From the NCBI RefSeq assembly GCF_024793895.1, contig NZ_JANUSB010000016.1, positions 298,813-362,812 of the forward strand: 64,000 nucleotides of DNA, read 5' to 3'. Both the position numbers and the translations under genes were made by a program. Numbering within the stretch: position 1 is the stretch's first letter; every line of letters begins with the position of its first letter. Source of the DNA: Serratia sp. AKBS12. GTDB taxonomy: Bacteria; Pseudomonadota; Gammaproteobacteria; Enterobacterales; Enterobacteriaceae. Under the pieces are notes generated by a model. It saw only the letters and a list, made by a program, of their open reading frames with translations. It was not told where the DNA came from and did no database searches. Positions 39,983-49,749 of this stretch are shown here, one piece after another.

Positions 39983-40627
39983 TTAATGCGTTGCGCCCCC
40001 GCCGATTTTCAAATCATGCTCTACCTGCAGGGCAATGGAAATCGCCAGCTCCAGGGCAAACAGCACGGTGCCGGCGGCCATGCTTGGCGCACCGGGATGC
40101 GACGCCGCCTGTTCCGGCAGGTAGGGAATATGAATGAACCCGCCCTTGATCTGTGGCCGATGGTGCAAATGATGCAGCAGACCGTACATCACATGGTTGC
40201 AGACAAAGGTACCGGCGGTCTGCGATACCGACGCAGGGATCCCCGCCTCGCGCATTGCCGTTGCCATCGCCTTGATCGGCAAGCTGCTGAAATAGGCCGC
40301 CGGGCCGTCAGCGACAATCGGCTCATCGATCGGCTGCTGCCCCAGGTTATCCGGGATGCGCGCATCGTCAACGTTGATCGCCACCCGCTCCAGCGAAATA
40401 TCGCTGCGGCCGCCGGCCTGGCCGATCGCCAGCACCAGCAGCGGCTCGATCTCGTCAATCGCCGCGTTCAGCACATCGCGCGCCGCGCCAAACACGCACG
40501 GCAACTGACGCGCCACTACCCGTATGCCGGCCAGTTGCATATCGTTCAATTGCCTGACCACTTCCCATGAAGGATTCACACGCTCGCCGTCAAACGGTTC
40601 AAAGCCGGTTATCAATACTTTTTGCAT
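39983..40627 (-). CDS. pcp: Pyrrolidone-carboxylate peptidase (pyroglutamyl peptidase I)
   Basis: 214 aa C15 peptidase that removes N-terminal pyroglutamate from peptides. N-terminal [18 protein letters not shown]; catalytic Cys in [15 protein letters not shown] and His in [12 protein letters not shown], with the Glu expected in the FVVAxGQAGGR-type stretch [15 protein letters not shown]. It begins 8 bases after the DUF979 gene, placing the peptidase that makes free 5-oxoproline with putative carriers and the 5-oxoprolinase genes. Confidence 0.97.
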   Translation of the reverse strand: MQKVLITGFEPFDGERVNPSWEVVRQLNDMQLAGIRVVARQLPCVFGAARDVLNAAIDEIEPLLVLAIGQAGGRSDISLERVAINVDDARIPDNLGQQPIDEPIVADGPAAYFSSLPIKAMATAMREAGIPASVSQTAGTFVCNHVMYGLLHHLHHRPQIKGGFIHIPYLPEQAASHPGAPSMAAGTVLFALELAISIALQVEHDLKIGGGATH

Positions 40628-40635
40628 GCGCTCTC

Positions 40636-41646
40636 CTACAGGAACATCAAGAAATACAGCAGAAATACGTTGATCAGCAGCAACAAGACGCCGGTCGGGA
40701 TCTGCGCCTTGATCACCGCATTTTTGTCCGGCAACTCCAGCAGTGCCGCCGGTACAATATTAAAGTTAGCCGCCATTGGCGTCATTAGCGTACCGCAATA
40801 GCCTGAAAACATGCCAATTGCTGCCATCACCGCCGGATTACCACCGTGCTGCAACACTAAAATGGGAATGCCGATACCGGCGGTGACAATCGGGAACGCG
40901 GCAAAGGCGTTGCCCATCACCATGGTCAGCACCGCCATGCCAATGGCATACACCGCTACCGCAATAAAGCGGTTGTCCACCGCCAGATATTCCTGCGTCA
41001 GGTGTGAAATCGCCGTGCCAACGCCCGCCACGGTAAACAGCAGGCCGAGCGTGGCCAGGATCTGCGGCAGGATAAACGCCCAACCGATCGAATCCAGCAG
41101 ACGACGTGCCTCCTGCAACGGCTGCGTCACGGTTTCACGGGTCATCTTCACCGCAATGATGCCGCCAAGCACCACCCCCAAAGCCATGGAAAACAGCGTA
41201 ATCAGGGTGGCATGATTGCCCGGGCCAAACACCGCCGTTTGCAACGCCGGAATATTATTGAACAGCAGCACGCCGACGACCGTCACCACCGGTATCGCCA
41301 GCGCGGGAATAAACAACCGGTTACCAAGCCGCTTGGCGCTAACCTCACGCTCCTGCGGCGTACGTTGATGATAGCTGCCAAGGCGTACGCCGCCGAAGCC
41401 GGCAATCAATGCCATCACCACCACCAGCCCGCCGATGGCGATATGCAGATGACGCTTGGCCTCTGCCCCGCTGCCGAACAGCGCGTAAGTCCAGTCGCCC
41501 ACCAGGAACACCAAGCCATAAAGCCCCCAAAACAGCGCGGTAGTGACACGCCGCGGATTGGCGCGATCGCGCAGCGACATCACGGCGATAATCACCAGCA
41601 CCACGCCGGCCAGCCAATACAGATATTGCTGTTGAAAATGCATCAT
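40636..41646 (-). CDS. DUF979 membrane protein, putative 5-oxoproline carrier component
   Basis: 336 aa, very hydrophobic, about nine to ten membrane segments. Features of DUF979 are seen, such as [30 protein letters not shown] and [21 protein letters not shown], with the last segment lining a probable substrate path. It overlaps the DUF969 gene by 4 bases, and the two families are known to occur side by side. Their position between pcp and pxpA suggests that they move pyroglutamate or a related acid; this is inference from context. A double Met at the start leaves the exact first residue open. Confidence 0.85.
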   Translation of the reverse strand: MMHFQQQYLYWLAGVVLVIIAVMSLRDRANPRRVTTALFWGLYGLVFLVGDWTYALFGSGAEAKRHLHIAIGGLVVVMALIAGFGGVRLGSYHQRTPQEREVSAKRLGNRLFIPALAIPVVTVVGVLLFNNIPALQTAVFGPGNHATLITLFSMALGVVLGGIIAVKMTRETVTQPLQEARRLLDSIGWAFILPQILATLGLLFTVAGVGTAISHLTQEYLAVDNRFIAVAVYAIGMAVLTMVMGNAFAAFPIVTAGIGIPILVLQHGGNPAVMAAIGMFSGYCGTLMTPMAANFNIVPAALLELPDKNAVIKAQIPTGVLLLLINVFLLYFLMFL

Positions 41647-42371
41647 GCGTCTCCCTTGCTCTGCAACGCCGCCTGATTAAGCTGCGCCAGTTCGGCACTG
41701 AGCTGCCGGTCCATGCGATACAGACGGAAGGAGTGGATCAGGAAGGCGAAAATCGCCGTCGGAATGCCCCACAAGGCGATATGCAGCGGCTCGGTCTGTA
41801 TACCGCCCGATTCCAGCATAAAATTGTGCATAAAGATGATGGCGCCGAACGCCACAAAAATATCTTCACCAAAGAACAGCCCGACGTTATCGGTTGCCGC
41901 CGACATGGCGCGCAGGCGATGTCGCACTCGCTCCGGCAGTTCGCCGTAACGATTCTCCGCCGCACCTTCTGCCATCGGCGCCAGCAATGGACGCACCATT
42001 TGCGGGTGCCCCCCAAGGCTGGTCAGCCCCATCGCCGCAGTGATTTCCCGCACAAACAGATAGACGATCAGCAAACGACCGGCGGTGGCACTTTTGATCT
42101 TGGCGATCCACGCCTGTGCGCGTTCTTTTAGCCCATGGCGCTCCAGCAAGCCGATAACCGCCAGTGGCAACAGCAATATCAATGGCAGGTTACGGGTATT
42201 GAGAAAGCCTTCCCCCAGCTTTTCCAGAATCTGCGCCAGCGGCATAAATGCCGCCAGCCCGGTGACGATGCCGGCGGCGATCACCACCAGTACCGGGTTA
42301 AAGCGTAAAACAAACCCAACCACGATGACGGCAATGCCGATCAGTGGCCAGAGATTAACCACCTGTTCCAT
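41643..42371 (-). CDS. DUF969 membrane protein, putative 5-oxoproline carrier component
   Basis: 242 aa. N-terminal helices VNLWPLIGIAVIVVGFVLRF and PVLVVIAAGIVTGLAAF, a middle segment with FVREITAAMGLTSLGGHPQ and RPLLAPMAEGAAENRYG, and a charged C-terminal tail. This fits DUF969, always paired with DUF979. The pair resembles a split anion permease. It begins 234 bases after pxpA, with a stem between, so it may be read with the pxp genes. Confidence 0.85.
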   Translation of the reverse strand: MEQVVNLWPLIGIAVIVVGFVLRFNPVLVVIAAGIVTGLAAFMPLAQILEKLGEGFLNTRNLPLILLLPLAVIGLLERHGLKERAQAWIAKIKSATAGRLLIVYLFVREITAAMGLTSLGGHPQMVRPLLAPMAEGAAENRYGELPERVRHRLRAMSAATDNVGLFFGEDIFVAFGAIIFMHNFMLESGGIQTEPLHIALWGIPTAIFAFLIHSFRLYRMDRQLSAELAQLNQAALQSKGDA

Positions 42372-42555
42372 AGCGTTTCCCTTTTATGATGTTAGTGATG
42401 TTGTATGCAGACTGCTGACTAGCTCGGAGCGCAGCGAGGGCTTGCCATTGAAGTGGCAATGAGCGCCGACAAACCAAATTTGCCCCTTGGCATCCCCTGT
42501 CTTGGCCCGTAACAAAAATCAGGGATGGCTCATCCGCGCCTTTCACTACGCCAGT

Positions 42556-42576
42556 CGCCGGGCTGTCGCCCCGGCG
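42556..42576 (-). other. Stem between pxpA and the DUF969 gene
   Basis: CGCCGGG and CCCGGCG around a 7-base loop, 30 bases after pxpA. No T-tract on the minus strand. The rest of the 234-base gap has no gene. Confidence 0.5.
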
Positions 42577-42605
42577 GTGACCTTGTCGGCAATCTGGCGT
42601 TATTA

Positions 42606-43343
42606 TTATTCTGCGCTAACACTAATGTTATGTTTTTTAAAGCTTTCACGCAGTTTATTTGCATATTCCAACGCATGCTCGCCGTCGCCGTGCAGGCAGA
42701 CGGTTTCGGCCTGAACGGCGGCCCATTTACCCTCCACGCTACGCACGCGATGATGGCGCACCATTTCCAGCGTTTGTTGTAACGCGTGCTCATCGTTGTC
42801 GATCAGCGCTCCCGGTTGGCCACGCGGTACCAGGGTGCCATCAGCCAGATATCCGCGATCGGCAAACACCTCCTGACGCGTTGCCAGCCCGAGTCGTTCC
42901 CCAGCGCGGATCAGCTCGCTGCCGGCCAGGCCTACCAGCCGCAGCGCCGGATCAACCGCCTGTACCGCCCGGGCAATCGCCTCCGCCAGCGCTGGTTCGA
43001 CGGCCGCCTGGTTGTATAGCATGCCATGTGGCTTCACATGTACCATCACTGCGCCTTCCGCCCGAGCAATGGCGGCCAGCGCCCCCAACTGATACACCAC
43101 CTGTGCAAACACCGTTTCCGGCGGCAGTTGCATACGCGTGCGACCAAAGTTTTCTCGATCGGGAAAGCTCGGGTGCGCGCCGATGGCTACGCCGTATTGC
43201 TGCGCCCAACGCACCGACTGCCGCATGGTTTGCGCATCGCCAGCATGGAAGCCGCAGGCAATATTGGCAGAGCTGACCAATTGCAGCAGCGCCTGGTCGT
43301 TGGCGCAGCCTTCGCCGAGATCGGCGTTTAAATCAACTAACAT
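42606..43343 (-). CDS. pxpA: 5-oxoprolinase subunit A (LamB/YcsF family)
   Basis: 245 aa. [17 protein letters not shown] at the N-terminus, [26 protein letters not shown] and VKPHGMLYN are LamB/YcsF hallmarks; the histidines probably bind metal. With PxpB and PxpC it forms the ATP-dependent prokaryotic 5-oxoprolinase, turning pyroglutamate into glutamate. It overlaps the end of pxpC by 11 bases. E. coli carries it as ybgL. Confidence 0.97.
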   Translation of the reverse strand: MLVDLNADLGEGCANDQALLQLVSSANIACGFHAGDAQTMRQSVRWAQQYGVAIGAHPSFPDRENFGRTRMQLPPETVFAQVVYQLGALAAIARAEGAVMVHVKPHGMLYNQAAVEPALAEAIARAVQAVDPALRLVGLAGSELIRAGERLGLATRQEVFADRGYLADGTLVPRGQPGALIDNDEHALQQTLEMVRHHRVRSVEGKWAAVQAETVCLHGDGEHALEYANKLRESFKKHNISVSAE

Positions 43344-44265
43344 TCAACCCCCAGGCAATTTGTTGGATAAAATGATCCTGCTCGGCTTTGGCGCGCTGCG
43401 CCTGTGCCACGCTGCAAGGAATGAAATGGATCGGCTCACCCAGGCGGATCTGCGCCAAGTGGTAGAGATCGGCTTCGATCACGCAGGCAATCCGCGGGTA
43501 GCCACCGGTGGTTTGTGCATCGGCCATCAAGACAATCGGCTGCCCGTTATGCGGCACCTGCACCACGCCCGGCAGCAGGCCGTGCGACAGCATTTCGCGA
43601 TCGGTGGTACGCGCCAGCATCCCGCTGCCATGCAATCGATAGCCCATGCGGTTGCTCTGTGGACTGAGCTGCCAGGCGGTACGCCAAAATTCCTCCTGCG
43701 CCTCCGGGGTGAACTCATCATATTCCGGCCCCGGCATGGCGCGAATGCGGTTGTTGAACAGCAACTGCTTCACTCCAACCGACGCAGCCGGCAATGAGAC
43801 ACTTTTACCTAACGGCAAGCGATCGCCATCTTTCAACAGCCGCCCTTCCAGCCCGCCAAAGGCGGCTTTCAGATCGGTGCTGCGTGAACCGAGCATTTCC
43901 GTTACCGCAATGCCGCCGGCCAGCGCCAGATAGCTGCGCATACCGCGTTTGGGCTGCCCCAATACCAGTTTTTGTCCCTTTTTAACTGCATAACGCCAGC
44001 CGGTCCACAGCGGTTTGCCATCCAGTTGGGCATCGCAGCCCGCTCCGGTCAGCGCTATCCAGCCGCTGCGGGTGAATTCGGCGCTGAACTGGCCCAGGGT
44101 GATTTCCAAACCGGCGGCGTCAGGCGCGTTACCCACCAGCAGGTTGGCAATTTTCAGCGCGGGTATATCCAACGCCCCGCCCTGACTGATGCCCAGACGA
44201 CGAAAGCCGTTACGACCCAGATCCTGTACCGTGGTATAAATGCCGGCGCGTAGAATGTTCAACAT
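43333..44265 (-). CDS. pxpC: 5-oxoprolinase subunit C (carboxyltransferase-like, AHS2)
   Basis: 310 aa with the biotin-dependent carboxyltransferase-like AHS2 domain: [52 protein letters not shown] and [17 protein letters not shown]. It works with PxpA and PxpB and needs no biotin. It overlaps pxpB by 7 and pxpA by 11 bases. E. coli name ybgK. Confidence 0.97.
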   Translation of the reverse strand: MLNILRAGIYTTVQDLGRNGFRRLGISQGGALDIPALKIANLLVGNAPDAAGLEITLGQFSAEFTRSGWIALTGAGCDAQLDGKPLWTGWRYAVKKGQKLVLGQPKRGMRSYLALAGGIAVTEMLGSRSTDLKAAFGGLEGRLLKDGDRLPLGKSVSLPAASVGVKQLLFNNRIRAMPGPEYDEFTPEAQEEFWRTAWQLSPQSNRMGYRLHGSGMLARTTDREMLSHGLLPGVVQVPHNGQPIVLMADAQTTGGYPRIACVIEADLYHLAQIRLGEPIHFIPCSVAQAQRAKAEQDHFIQQIAWGLNVS

Positions 44266-44915
44266 ACGCCCTCCTTTTGTGGCACAAAGCGCACGCTGTC
44301 GCCGGGGCGCAGCAGCGTAGGCGGCATTTCAAGCGGGTTGAACAGCGCCAGTGGCGTACGGCCAATCAGCTGCCAGCCGCCCGGCGTCGCCAGCGGATAA
44401 ATGCCGGTCTGGCTGCCGCCTATACCCACCGAACCTGCAGGCACCGATAGGCGCGGCTCGGCACGACGCGGCGTGGCAAGGCGATCCGGCATGCCGCCAA
44501 GATAGGAGAACCCAGGCTGGAATCCCAGGAAATACACTATATAGGCTGCCGAAGCATGACACTCGACCACCTGCTGCATCGTCAGGCCGGTATGGCGCGC
44601 CACCTCGGCCAGATCCGGCCCCTGTTCTCCGCCGTAAACCACAGGAATCTCCACCTGGCGTGCTTCCGGCACCAGCGTTTCATTGCTTTCCCACCCCTGT
44701 TGCAATAATGCCAGCATCGCTTCGGCATCGGCCTGAGGCGTATCCAGCACTAATGTCAGATTATTCATGCCTGGCACCACTTCGCGAATCTGCGGATGGT
44801 GATTGAGTTTTTCCGCCAGTGCCCAGATCCGCTGCTGGCTGGTCAGCGTCACCGGTGGCGCCAGCTCAAGCACTACCGCTCTTTCACCCAGTAGGTAATA
44901 ACGTGCTCGTTGCAC
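44259..44915 (-). CDS. pxpB: 5-oxoprolinase subunit B (KipI/AHS1 family)
   Basis: 218 aa AHS1 (allophanate hydrolase subunit 1-like) protein: [61 protein letters not shown] and [18 protein letters not shown]. First gene of pxpBCA; a 263-base region with no gene lies upstream, toward ybgI. E. coli name ybgJ. Confidence 0.97.
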   Translation of the reverse strand: MQRARYYLLGERAVVLELAPPVTLTSQQRIWALAEKLNHHPQIREVVPGMNNLTLVLDTPQADAEAMLALLQQGWESNETLVPEARQVEIPVVYGGEQGPDLAEVARHTGLTMQQVVECHASAAYIVYFLGFQPGFSYLGGMPDRLATPRRAEPRLSVPAGSVGIGGSQTGIYPLATPGGWQLIGRTPLALFNPLEMPPTLLRPGDSVRFVPQKEGVC

Positions 44916-45178
44916 CCTTATGCTCCTTGTACCCGTGATGTTGCAAACCGCAGCATTGCTGACGGCACTTGCCTCTCCCAGCCACTGGCTCGGATACGCA
45001 GGCCGATCGCCTGACTGCCATTTGAAACCCAGCAGGGGATTTATTATTTGTCTGCGTATCAGTTATGCTCGACGGGGCTCTGGCTGTCAATAGAACGCAA
45101 CCATTGGGAAAATAAAGAGATAGGATATTAAAAGGATTCAGCCGACGCGGCGGCCGGGCTGATCCTGGAGAGAAAAAA

Positions 45179-45922
45179 TCAGGCGGGATTAGGGATATCG
45201 ATAAAGGTCACGTCAAAACCGTGCTGCTGCGCCAGCCACTCCCCCAACGCCTTGACGCCGCCACGCTCGGTGGCATGGTGACCGGCAGCAAAGAAGTGCA
45301 CGCCCATTTCCCGTGCGCTGTGAATGGTTTGTTCAGACACTTCGCCGCTGATAAAGGCGTCAACGCCAAAGCGCGCCGCGCTGTCGATAAAACCCTGGCC
45401 GCCGCCGGTACACCAGGCCACCCGGCGAATTTGCGCCGGTGCATTGTCACCGCAGTGCAGCACCGTACGCCCAAGACGGCTTTCTATCCGCTGCTGCAAT
45501 TGCTCGCCGCTTAACGGCTGGGCCAACTCGCCGTACGGCACCAACGGCTCCACTTCACCGATCGCACGAATGTCCAGCGTCTGCGCCAACTGTGCGTTGT
45601 TGCCCAATACCGGGTGCGCATCCAGCGGCAGATGATAACCGTACAAATTGATGTCATTGCACAGCAGCGTTCTCAAGCGGTTGCGCTTCATGCCCCGCAC
45701 CGCCGGCGCTTCGTTTTTCCAAAAGTAGCCATGGTGCACCACAATGGCGTCGGCCTGCCGTTCAACCGCCGCCTCCAGCAGCGCCTGACAGGCGGTAACC
45801 CCGGTGACGATGCGCTGCACCTGTGGCCGCCCTTCCACCTGCAGGCCGTTGGGCGCATAGTCCTGGAACGCCGCGCAGTTAAGTTCGTTGTTGATCAGTT
45901 TTTCCAGATCGAGATTATGCAT
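45179..45922 (-). CDS. ybgI: YbgI, NIF3-family dinuclear-metal protein
   Basis: 247 aa, identical in length to E. coli YbgI, which forms a hexameric toroid with a two-metal site. Metal ligands are visible in IVVHHGYFWKNE, YGYHLPLDAHPVLGNN and the C-terminal FFAAGHHATERGGVKALGEWL. Its role is not settled; a GTP cyclohydrolase-like activity and links to nucleotide or Fe-S metabolism have been proposed. It lies 18 bases after the phosphodiesterase gene and upstream of pxpBCA. Confidence 0.95.
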   Translation of the reverse strand: MHNLDLEKLINNELNCAAFQDYAPNGLQVEGRPQVQRIVTGVTACQALLEAAVERQADAIVVHHGYFWKNEAPAVRGMKRNRLRTLLCNDINLYGYHLPLDAHPVLGNNAQLAQTLDIRAIGEVEPLVPYGELAQPLSGEQLQQRIESRLGRTVLHCGDNAPAQIRRVAWCTGGGQGFIDSAARFGVDAFISGEVSEQTIHSAREMGVHFFAAGHHATERGGVKALGEWLAQQHGFDVTFIDIPNPA

Positions 45923-45940
45923 GGATTTCTCTCTTAAAAA

Positions 45941-46921
45941 TTAAAACGTCTGCCGATCGCCCTGTTCCATCATGATAAATTTCACGCCGAGACTGTTTGC
46001 TTGATCCAACTGGCGTTTAATGGTGGCGCGCACATCGTCACCTTGCCTGATGCTCGGTTTGACGTGGCTTATCACTACCGGCAAGCCTTGCAGCGAACCG
46101 TCACCGCCGCTGTACTTTTGCAGGTTATGCAGCTCTTTTAGCAGCCAGTCCGGCGTCAGATGCCCATACAGCTGATTATCCGCCACCCCGTTTGGGTAAG
46201 AAGTTTCGATAATCATCCCCTTCAGCTTTTTTTGCTGGACCAACGGACCTAACGCGCGCCAGACGGTATCCAGATGACGCGACTGCTCGACCGCGTCCGG
46301 CCCGGTATCGCCGAAGTAGGCAAATGCGCCGTTGCGATCGGACAGCAACACCATCGACGAAGGATAGCGATCGTGACTGAGGGGGTAAAGTACGCCACTC
46401 AGCCCGGTGGTGCCGAAGGTGAAACGCTGCTGCTCCCGCACCGGCTGCAAACGGTAGGTTCCCAGCCGGGCACCGTTGCCGGAATCGGTGAAGTTGGGCC
46501 AGACCTTCCAGTTGAAGTAGTGATTACGCAACGTCAGTACGGTATCTGAGGAGGCATACAGGGTTTTCTTGTTATCTTCCGGCGCTGCCAGCACCAGGCC
46601 CGCCAGATGGTCGAGATGCGCGTGACTGATAAAATAGCCGCCAATCAATTGACGAAACACGTAACCCTGCGGCGTATAGGGCGCAGCCAGTTGCGGCGTG
46701 ACCTGTGGAAAACTGCCCTTTTCAAGCCCCTGGGCAATGCCGGGCAGCAATGAGCCGGCGTCCAGCGCCACATACTGTGTCTCTCCGTCGCTACGGATCA
46801 GGTAGGACGTCAGGTTGCCATCGCTGAAGCCACCGTCCACCCCCAGTGCGACAACGTCAAAACCGGCCATCGCCAGCGCTGAGTAGCCGCTCAGACAAAC
46901 GGCCAACACCTTCTTCAACAT
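45941..46921 (-). CDS. Exported metallo-beta-lactamase-fold protein, class II cyclic-nucleotide phosphodiesterase-like
   Basis: 326 aa with a signal peptide (cut near ALAMA). The metal motif is SHAHLDHLAG; further ligands or active-site stretches are AYFGDTGPDAV, IETSYPNGV and VISHVKPSIRQGDD. The whole pattern, including LDAGSLLPGIAQGL near the N-terminus, is that of class II cAMP phosphodiesterases (PDE1/CpdP). Vibrio CpdP is periplasmic and degrades external cAMP, so a similar role is likely. E. coli has the peptide transporter gene ybgH at about this place. It sits 20 bases after phrB and 18 before ybgI. Confidence 0.82.
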   Translation of the reverse strand: MLKKVLAVCLSGYSALAMAGFDVVALGVDGGFSDGNLTSYLIRSDGETQYVALDAGSLLPGIAQGLEKGSFPQVTPQLAAPYTPQGYVFRQLIGGYFISHAHLDHLAGLVLAAPEDNKKTLYASSDTVLTLRNHYFNWKVWPNFTDSGNGARLGTYRLQPVREQQRFTFGTTGLSGVLYPLSHDRYPSSMVLLSDRNGAFAYFGDTGPDAVEQSRHLDTVWRALGPLVQQKKLKGMIIETSYPNGVADNQLYGHLTPDWLLKELHNLQKYSGGDGSLQGLPVVISHVKPSIRQGDDVRATIKRQLDQANSLGVKFIMMEQGDRQTF

Positions 46922-46941
46922 ACCTTCGCTCCTTGCTCGCG

Positions 46942-48372
46942 TTATCCCGCTCCTCGCTTCGCCGCGTCAAACGCCGCCAGCGTGGCCAGTCGGGCCTGTG
47001 GATGATCGACAATCGGCAACGGATAATCCAGCACACGCTGCTGTCTTTCCGCCCAACGGTGGGGATGATGGAGTTCATTGTCGGGCACATCCGCCAGTTC
47101 GGGCAACCACTTGCGAATAAAACTGCCTTGTGGATCAAAACGTTTACCCTGAGTGGTGGGATTGAAAATGCGGAAATAAGGCGCAGCGTCGGTGCCCGTC
47201 GATGCCGCCCATTGCCACCCCCCGTTGTTGGCGGCCAGATCGCCGTCCAGCAGTTGCGACATGAAGTAGCGTTCACCGGCCCGCCAGTCGATCAGCAAAT
47301 CCTTTACCAGAAAACTGGCGGCGATCATCCGCAGGCGGTTATGCATCCAGCCGGTCTGGTTTAGCTGGCGCATGGCGGCATCAACGATCGGGTAACCGGT
47401 GCGCCCCTGCTGCCAGGCGAGGAAATTTTCAGCCGCTGGGTTCCAGCGTACCCGGTCTGTCCAGGCAATAAAGGGACGGTGGCGGCACAACGCCGGATTC
47501 GCCACCAGCAAATGACGGTAAAATTCACGCCAAATCAGCTCGTTCAACCAGCAGCAAGCACCGCCGTCCGGATTGGCCAGCATATCTGGACACTCGGCAC
47601 GCAGCCGATTGACACATTGACGCGGCGACAACGCACCGATCGCCAGATAGGGTGACAGAACGCTGGTGCCATCAACCGCAGGAATATCGCGTTGGTGATG
47701 GTAGTCCTGCACCCGTTCCCGGCAAAAGTGGCGCAGCCGGCGCAACGCGGCCTCTTCTCCCGCCGGGAACGCGTCGTCAATCCCAGCGGCGGGATAATCG
47801 AACGGCTCTGGCGACGTGATGGCCGGCAACCGACCGCTGGACCGCAGCGCCGGCGCAGGCAGACTGGCGACGTCAGACGCGCCCAGGCGCGCCAGAAACG
47901 CCCGGCGAAACGGCGTATACATTTTATACATTTCGCCGTTACCGTTCAGTACGCTGCCGGGTGGCAGCAATAGACTGTCATCGAACGCCTGGCAGTTCAC
48001 CAAGCCGAACAGACGCTGCTCCAGTAGGTGGTCGCGACGTCGTTCATTCAATTCGTATTGGCGATTGTAAAACAGCGCATCAACGCGCGAAGCCTGACAA
48101 AAATCAACCAGCCAATCGACGGCGGCGGCAAAATCGTCGCATTGCTGGGTGACCAGCGGGATGCCGCGCTGTGCCAGCGTCTGTTGCAGCTGCAACAGCG
48201 TGGCGTGGATAAACGCCGCCTGGCGCGCAGCCATATGATGTTGCCGCCATTGTTGCGGCGTGGCGATAAACACGGCCATTACCGTGGCCTGAGGATCGCG
48301 ACAGGCGGCATACAGCGCCTGGTTGTCGGTGACGCGCAAATCGTTTCTCAACCAGACCAGATGGGTGGTCAT
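46942..48372 (-). CDS. phrB: Deoxyribodipyrimidine photolyase
   Basis: 476 aa class I CPD photolyase. The N-terminal alpha/beta domain (HLVWLRNDLRVTDNQALYAA) binds the antenna chromophore; the C-terminal FAD domain shows SVLSPYLAIGALSPRQC, LIWREFYRHLL, GYPIVDAAMRQLNQTGWMHN and DLAANNGGWQWAASTGTD. It repairs pyrimidine dimers with blue light. It lies 75 bases after ybgA and leads a probable phrB-PDE-ybgI unit. Confidence 0.97.
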   Translation of the reverse strand: MTTHLVWLRNDLRVTDNQALYAACRDPQATVMAVFIATPQQWRQHHMAARQAAFIHATLLQLQQTLAQRGIPLVTQQCDDFAAAVDWLVDFCQASRVDALFYNRQYELNERRRDHLLEQRLFGLVNCQAFDDSLLLPPGSVLNGNGEMYKMYTPFRRAFLARLGASDVASLPAPALRSSGRLPAITSPEPFDYPAAGIDDAFPAGEEAALRRLRHFCRERVQDYHHQRDIPAVDGTSVLSPYLAIGALSPRQCVNRLRAECPDMLANPDGGACCWLNELIWREFYRHLLVANPALCRHRPFIAWTDRVRWNPAAENFLAWQQGRTGYPIVDAAMRQLNQTGWMHNRLRMIAASFLVKDLLIDWRAGERYFMSQLLDGDLAANNGGWQWAASTGTDAAPYFRIFNPTTQGKRFDPQGSFIRKWLPELADVPDNELHHPHRWAERQQRVLDYPLPIVDHPQARLATLAAFDAAKRGAG

Positions 48373-48447
48373 AACGCTCCTTTATGGCGAGCTGTCCCTT
48401 CGCGGGTTGATTATATCGGCTGGCAGGTCCCGGCCATCGCCGTGCGT

Positions 48448-49401
48448 TCAATGGCCGTAACGCAGCCGCAGCGCTTCCGGGTAGGGCTCAAAATAACGTT
48501 GCTGCGCCAGATAGCTGTCGGGATATTCCGCCATATAATGTTTTAACAGGGTGATCGGTGCCAACAGCGGCTGCATTCCCTGACGATAACGGTCAATCAG
48601 CTGCGCCAGCTCTTGCCGTTGTGCCGCACTGAGCTGACGACGGAAGTAACCTTGCACGTGCATCAGCACGTTGGTGTGATTGCGCCGCGTGGCCTTATGT
48701 GCCAGCAATCTCATCAGGCGGTTGCGATATTCCTGTGCAAAGGCATCCAGCGACGACCATTGGTCGATGGCGGCCACAAAGCGACCCAGTTGGCGATATT
48801 CCACTTGCGAGTGCGCCAGCAGCGACAGTTTGTAACGACTGTGAAAAGCAATCAGCGCGCCACGCGTCAAGCCCTGCTGCCACAGCATATTCAGTTCGTG
48901 CAGCGTATAAACACGCTCGACAAAATTTTCCCGCAGCAGCGCATCATTCAGTCGGCCGTCCTCTTCTACCGGCAGCCAGGGCATCTGCCGCATCAGTTCG
49001 GCAGTAAACAGTCCGACGCCGCTTTTGCGTGCACCCTCGCCATGGTCGCCATACACCCTGACCCGTTCCATGCCGCAGCTCGGCGACTTGGCGCAGACGA
49101 TATAACCACATAAATGCTGCAACGTCGCGACCCGGTGGGCGGAAAACCGCTGCATGTCATCGGTAACATCCACCGTACTGTCGTTGCTGTTGCACAACGC
49201 CGTTTGCTGACCCTTTTTGACCAACCGCAACGCCGGACGGGGTGCTGGCAAGCCAATCGCCATTTCAGGACAGATCGCTTCGAATTGCACGAACGGCGCC
49301 AGTTGCTCCACCGCAAAAGCCAGCCGTTTATGGCCGCCATCGAAACGCACAGCGCCTCCTAACAGGCAAGCGCTGATGCCGATCGGAATTTTATCGCTCA
49401 T
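48448..49401 (-). CDS. ybgA: YbgA-type fusion: DUF523 (TudS-like) + DUF1722
   Basis: 317 aa in two domains. Residues 5-150 are DUF523, a family that includes the [4Fe-4S] thiouracil desulfidase TudS; C12 (GISACLLGG), C44 (AICPEMAIG) and C109 (CAKSPSCGMERV) are the expected three cluster ligands. Residues about 190-310 are DUF1722 (YFRRQLSAAQRQELAQLI, LKHYMAEYPDSYLAQQRYF). E. coli YbgA has only the DUF1722 part, next to phrB and under the same blue-light-linked control. The fusion suggests that thio-base handling and photolyase repair are linked, which is inference. Confidence 0.92.
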   Translation of the reverse strand: MSDKIPIGISACLLGGAVRFDGGHKRLAFAVEQLAPFVQFEAICPEMAIGLPAPRPALRLVKKGQQTALCNSNDSTVDVTDDMQRFSAHRVATLQHLCGYIVCAKSPSCGMERVRVYGDHGEGARKSGVGLFTAELMRQMPWLPVEEDGRLNDALLRENFVERVYTLHELNMLWQQGLTRGALIAFHSRYKLSLLAHSQVEYRQLGRFVAAIDQWSSLDAFAQEYRNRLMRLLAHKATRRNHTNVLMHVQGYFRRQLSAAQRQELAQLIDRYRQGMQPLLAPITLLKHYMAEYPDSYLAQQRYFEPYPEALRLRYGH

Positions 49402-49492
49402 GTTGGTTCCCTGCGCAATGGATTACGCTAAAAGTGTAGAAGAATTCGTGAGTTAATACGACCTGCCGAAGGTAATGCGCTAAAAAATGGCG

Positions 49493-49520
49493 AAAAAAAC
49501 CCCCGCATGTCAATGCGAGG
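49493..49520 (-). terminator. Terminator of ybfA
   Basis: Stem ATGCGAGG/CCCCGCAT with one G-U pair, loop GTCA, followed on the minus strand by a T7 run. It begins 22 bases after the ybfA stop. Confidence 0.85.
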
Positions 49521-49542
49521 GTAGTAGGTACGGCAGCGCGGT

Positions 49543-49749
49543 TTAGTAAAAATCGCCAGACGCCAGCTCCGCCTGTTGCAGCCACACCGGTTTATCGCTG
49601 GTCTTCGACCAGACGCGATGCAAATAGCTGTAAAAACGTGCGCGATCGGCGCGGAACAGCATGATAGGCAAAGCCAGGATACCGAGCAGGACTACTGCGC
49701 TGCGGCGCAGGAGAATCCGATGCAATGGATAAGCGTGATACAGGGACAT
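49543..49749 (-). CDS. ybfA: YbfA small membrane protein
   Basis: 68 aa. One hydrophobic helix ([19 protein letters not shown]) and a conserved tail, [20 protein letters not shown], ending ASGDFY, which matches E. coli YbfA. The function is unknown. As in E. coli it sits just upstream of, and divergent from, kdpFABC. Confidence 0.92.
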   Translation of the reverse strand: MSLYHAYPLHRILLRRSAVVLLGILALPIMLFRADRARFYSYLHRVWSKTSDKPVWLQQAELASGDFY

